From contig PWHA01000047.1 in NCBI GenBank assembly GCA_003554685.1, positions 1-6,842 of the forward strand: a DNA stretch of 6,842 nucleotides. Reading direction: 5' to 3'. The translations under genes were made by a program, and so were the position numbers. The stretch comes from Halanaerobiaceae bacterium. GTDB taxonomy: Bacteria > Bacillota > Halanaerobiia > Halanaerobiales > Halarsenatibacteraceae. Below are positions 6,068 to 6,842 of this stretch, piece by piece. The notes under the pieces are model-generated. The model made no database searches, had not been told where the DNA came from, and saw nothing but the letters and a program-made list of their open reading frames with translations. How positions within the stretch are numbered: the first letter of the stretch is position 1; every line of letters begins with the position of its first letter.

Positions 6068-6209
6068 ACTTACTCCTCTGGTAGCTCAATATATTTAAGA
6101 ACAAAATCCGGGTAATACAAGTTAACTCCAGCAAATCTTACTCCCCCCTCTAAATAGTGCTTCTTAAATCCAGATTGCGCGCTGGAGTTCTCATTGAGAG
6201 CAGCAATAC
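6068..6209 (-). other. Leader region of the permease gene with a distant inverted repeat
   Basis: This 142-nt spacer holds no gene. AACTCCAGC (6124-6132) and GCTGGAGTT (6181-6189) are perfect 9-nt inverted copies with 48 nt between them. On the minus strand a TATATT lies just upstream of the permease SD without a clear -35 box. No riboswitch or T-box element is recognisable by eye. Confidence 0.3.
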
Positions 6210-6728
6210 TCAAAGAAAGGTGAGCATGACAGCCCTGATCAGGAAATGGCTGAGAACATAAATAACGGCATACCTGGAATTGATGGCGTAGGAGGAAATA
6301 AAATCCCCTATAATGACATCCTTCCGCCAGGTATAAATAATATCATAGAGCAGCAGACCGGCAGCCAGCAGGACTGAAAGATAAACCGCCGTTCTGGCCT
6401 GGGCCCAGAAACCGGCTGCTCTCAGCATCAGATAGAGCAGAATCAGGACGGCAGATTCTCCCGTCAGGCCCGAAACGGCAAAGATAAAACCAAAGTTCCA
6501 GCCCGGATCATAGCGATAATAGCCAGAAAAGAAGCCCTCTTCCCGGGATTTAACCCAGCCTGTCCCATTAAAGATCGATGTGCGCTGGGGAAAAATAAAG
6601 AGCTCAATCTTGATTTTATCACCGGGTATTCCAGCCCAGCGTCCCACCGCGTATCTGCCCAGCTCCTGACTGAAATACAGCAGGTAGGCCAGAAAAAGAT
6701 AACTTATGATCTCAATGATTAGCAGCAT
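6210..6728 (-). CDS. Small membrane protein, possibly a degenerate M50 (site-2 protease-like) homologue
   Basis: This is a 172-residue protein of unknown function. Hydrophobic helices are visible at about 1-19, 78-104, 112-133 and 150-172. The end of the first helix reads SQELGRYAVGRWAGIPGDKI (20-39). M50 metalloproteases have HELGHxxxARxxGIP at this place, so the pattern fits with both zinc His replaced (H to Q21, H to R25) and the catalytic Glu (E22) kept. Residues 74-90 (DPGWNFGFIFAVSGLTG) could match the loop after the active-site helix, and no clear C-terminal DG zinc motif is seen; D142 is the nearest acidic candidate. If the homology is right, the protein cannot bind zinc in the usual way and may act as a pseudoprotease or scaffold. 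The start is ATG at 6728, preceded only by a weak AGCAGG; it follows the upstream partial gene by 44 nt, so both may share a transcript. The gene itself looks genuine; the M50 link is tentative. Confidence 0.7.
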   Translation of the reverse strand: MLLIIEIISYLFLAYLLYFSQELGRYAVGRWAGIPGDKIKIELFIFPQRTSIFNGTGWVKSREEGFFSGYYRYDPGWNFGFIFAVSGLTGESAVLILLYLMLRAAGFWAQARTAVYLSVLLAAGLLLYDIIYTWRKDVIIGDFISSYAINSRYAVIYVLSHFLIRAVMLTFL

Positions 6729-6772
6729 GGCCTGCTACCATCCCCTTTGCTAACATCAGTCCGGACCAAATC

Positions 6773-6842
6773 TCAGCAGCCTTTACCCTCCAGCCTGTCA
6801 ATGCGATGCTCGACTTCTTTCAGTTCCTGCCGCCAGCAGTCC
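6773..6842 (-). CDS. C-terminal end of a gene that continues beyond the right edge
   Basis: On the minus strand the frame DCWRQELKEVEHRIDRLEGKGC runs in from the right edge and stops at TGA (6773-6775). The heptad-like spacing of V, I, L and charged residues suggests a coiled-coil or helical C-terminus. It is the only minus frame open across the whole 70 nt. Only 22 residues are visible, so the family cannot be named. The next gene in the same direction starts 44 nt later. Confidence 0.45.
   Translation of the reverse strand, partial: DCWRQELKEVEHRIDRLEGKGC

Noticed and set aside
5895..6134. Minus-strand 79-codon frame spanning the permease start
   Set aside because: It overlaps the permease N-terminus in another frame, has no good SD, and its C-terminal half is out-of-frame permease sequence.

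Overview
The window reads as ordinary chromosomal DNA from an anaerobic, Firmicutes-type bacterium. Shine-Dalgarno (SD) boxes are strong (GGAGGAGG, AGGAGAGGG), one gene has a TTG/GTG start, the genes have mid-range GC, and the intergenic DNA is very AT-rich. The low-GC spacers, CTG/CCGG-rich genes and gene set would suit a Halanaerobiales-like organism, but that placement is a guess from style. I see no rRNA, tRNA, CRISPR array, transposase or phage structural gene.

Layout, left to right. (1) Positions 1-1656, plus strand: a DUF47/PhoU-like accessory protein, cut by the left edge, followed by a complete PiT-type phosphate transporter. This is a classic low-affinity phosphate uptake pair. (2) Positions 1692 to about 1910: the 5' third of a SLOG/DprA-like Rossmann-fold gene with its own ribosome site. 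It collides head-on with the 3' end of the next gene and has lost its C-terminal part. (3) Positions 1883-3094, minus strand: a complete M20D amidohydrolase, with an unusual leader in which a small hairpin sits between the SD box and the start codon. (4) Positions 3095-3519: an AT-rich divergent region with a likely 22-codon small ORF, a weaker 37-codon one, -10 boxes and a palindrome. (5) Positions 3520-4221, plus strand: a TetR/AcrR-family regulator. (6) Positions 4222-4498: convergent spacer with a clear bidirectional terminator, and a TTGACA/TAAGAT promoter that would make a roughly 75-nt minus-strand RNA. (7) Positions 4499-6064, minus strand: a divergent LctP (L-lactate permease) family transporter. 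(8) Positions 6210-6728, minus strand: a small membrane protein whose first helix ends in what looks like a broken M50 zinc-protease motif. (9) Positions 6773-6842, minus strand: the last 22 codons of another gene.

Functionally there are two themes. One is phosphate import (DUF47 + PiT). The other is a possible carboxylate/acyl-amino-acid theme: the TetR regulator is divergent from the amidohydrolase and convergent with the LctP-type permease, so it could control either one. That link rests only on gene order. The most interesting items are the split ribosome site and small ORF before the amidohydrolase, the truncated SLOG gene, the QELGR membrane protein, and the orphan promoter-terminator pair. 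None amounts to a clear new multi-gene system.
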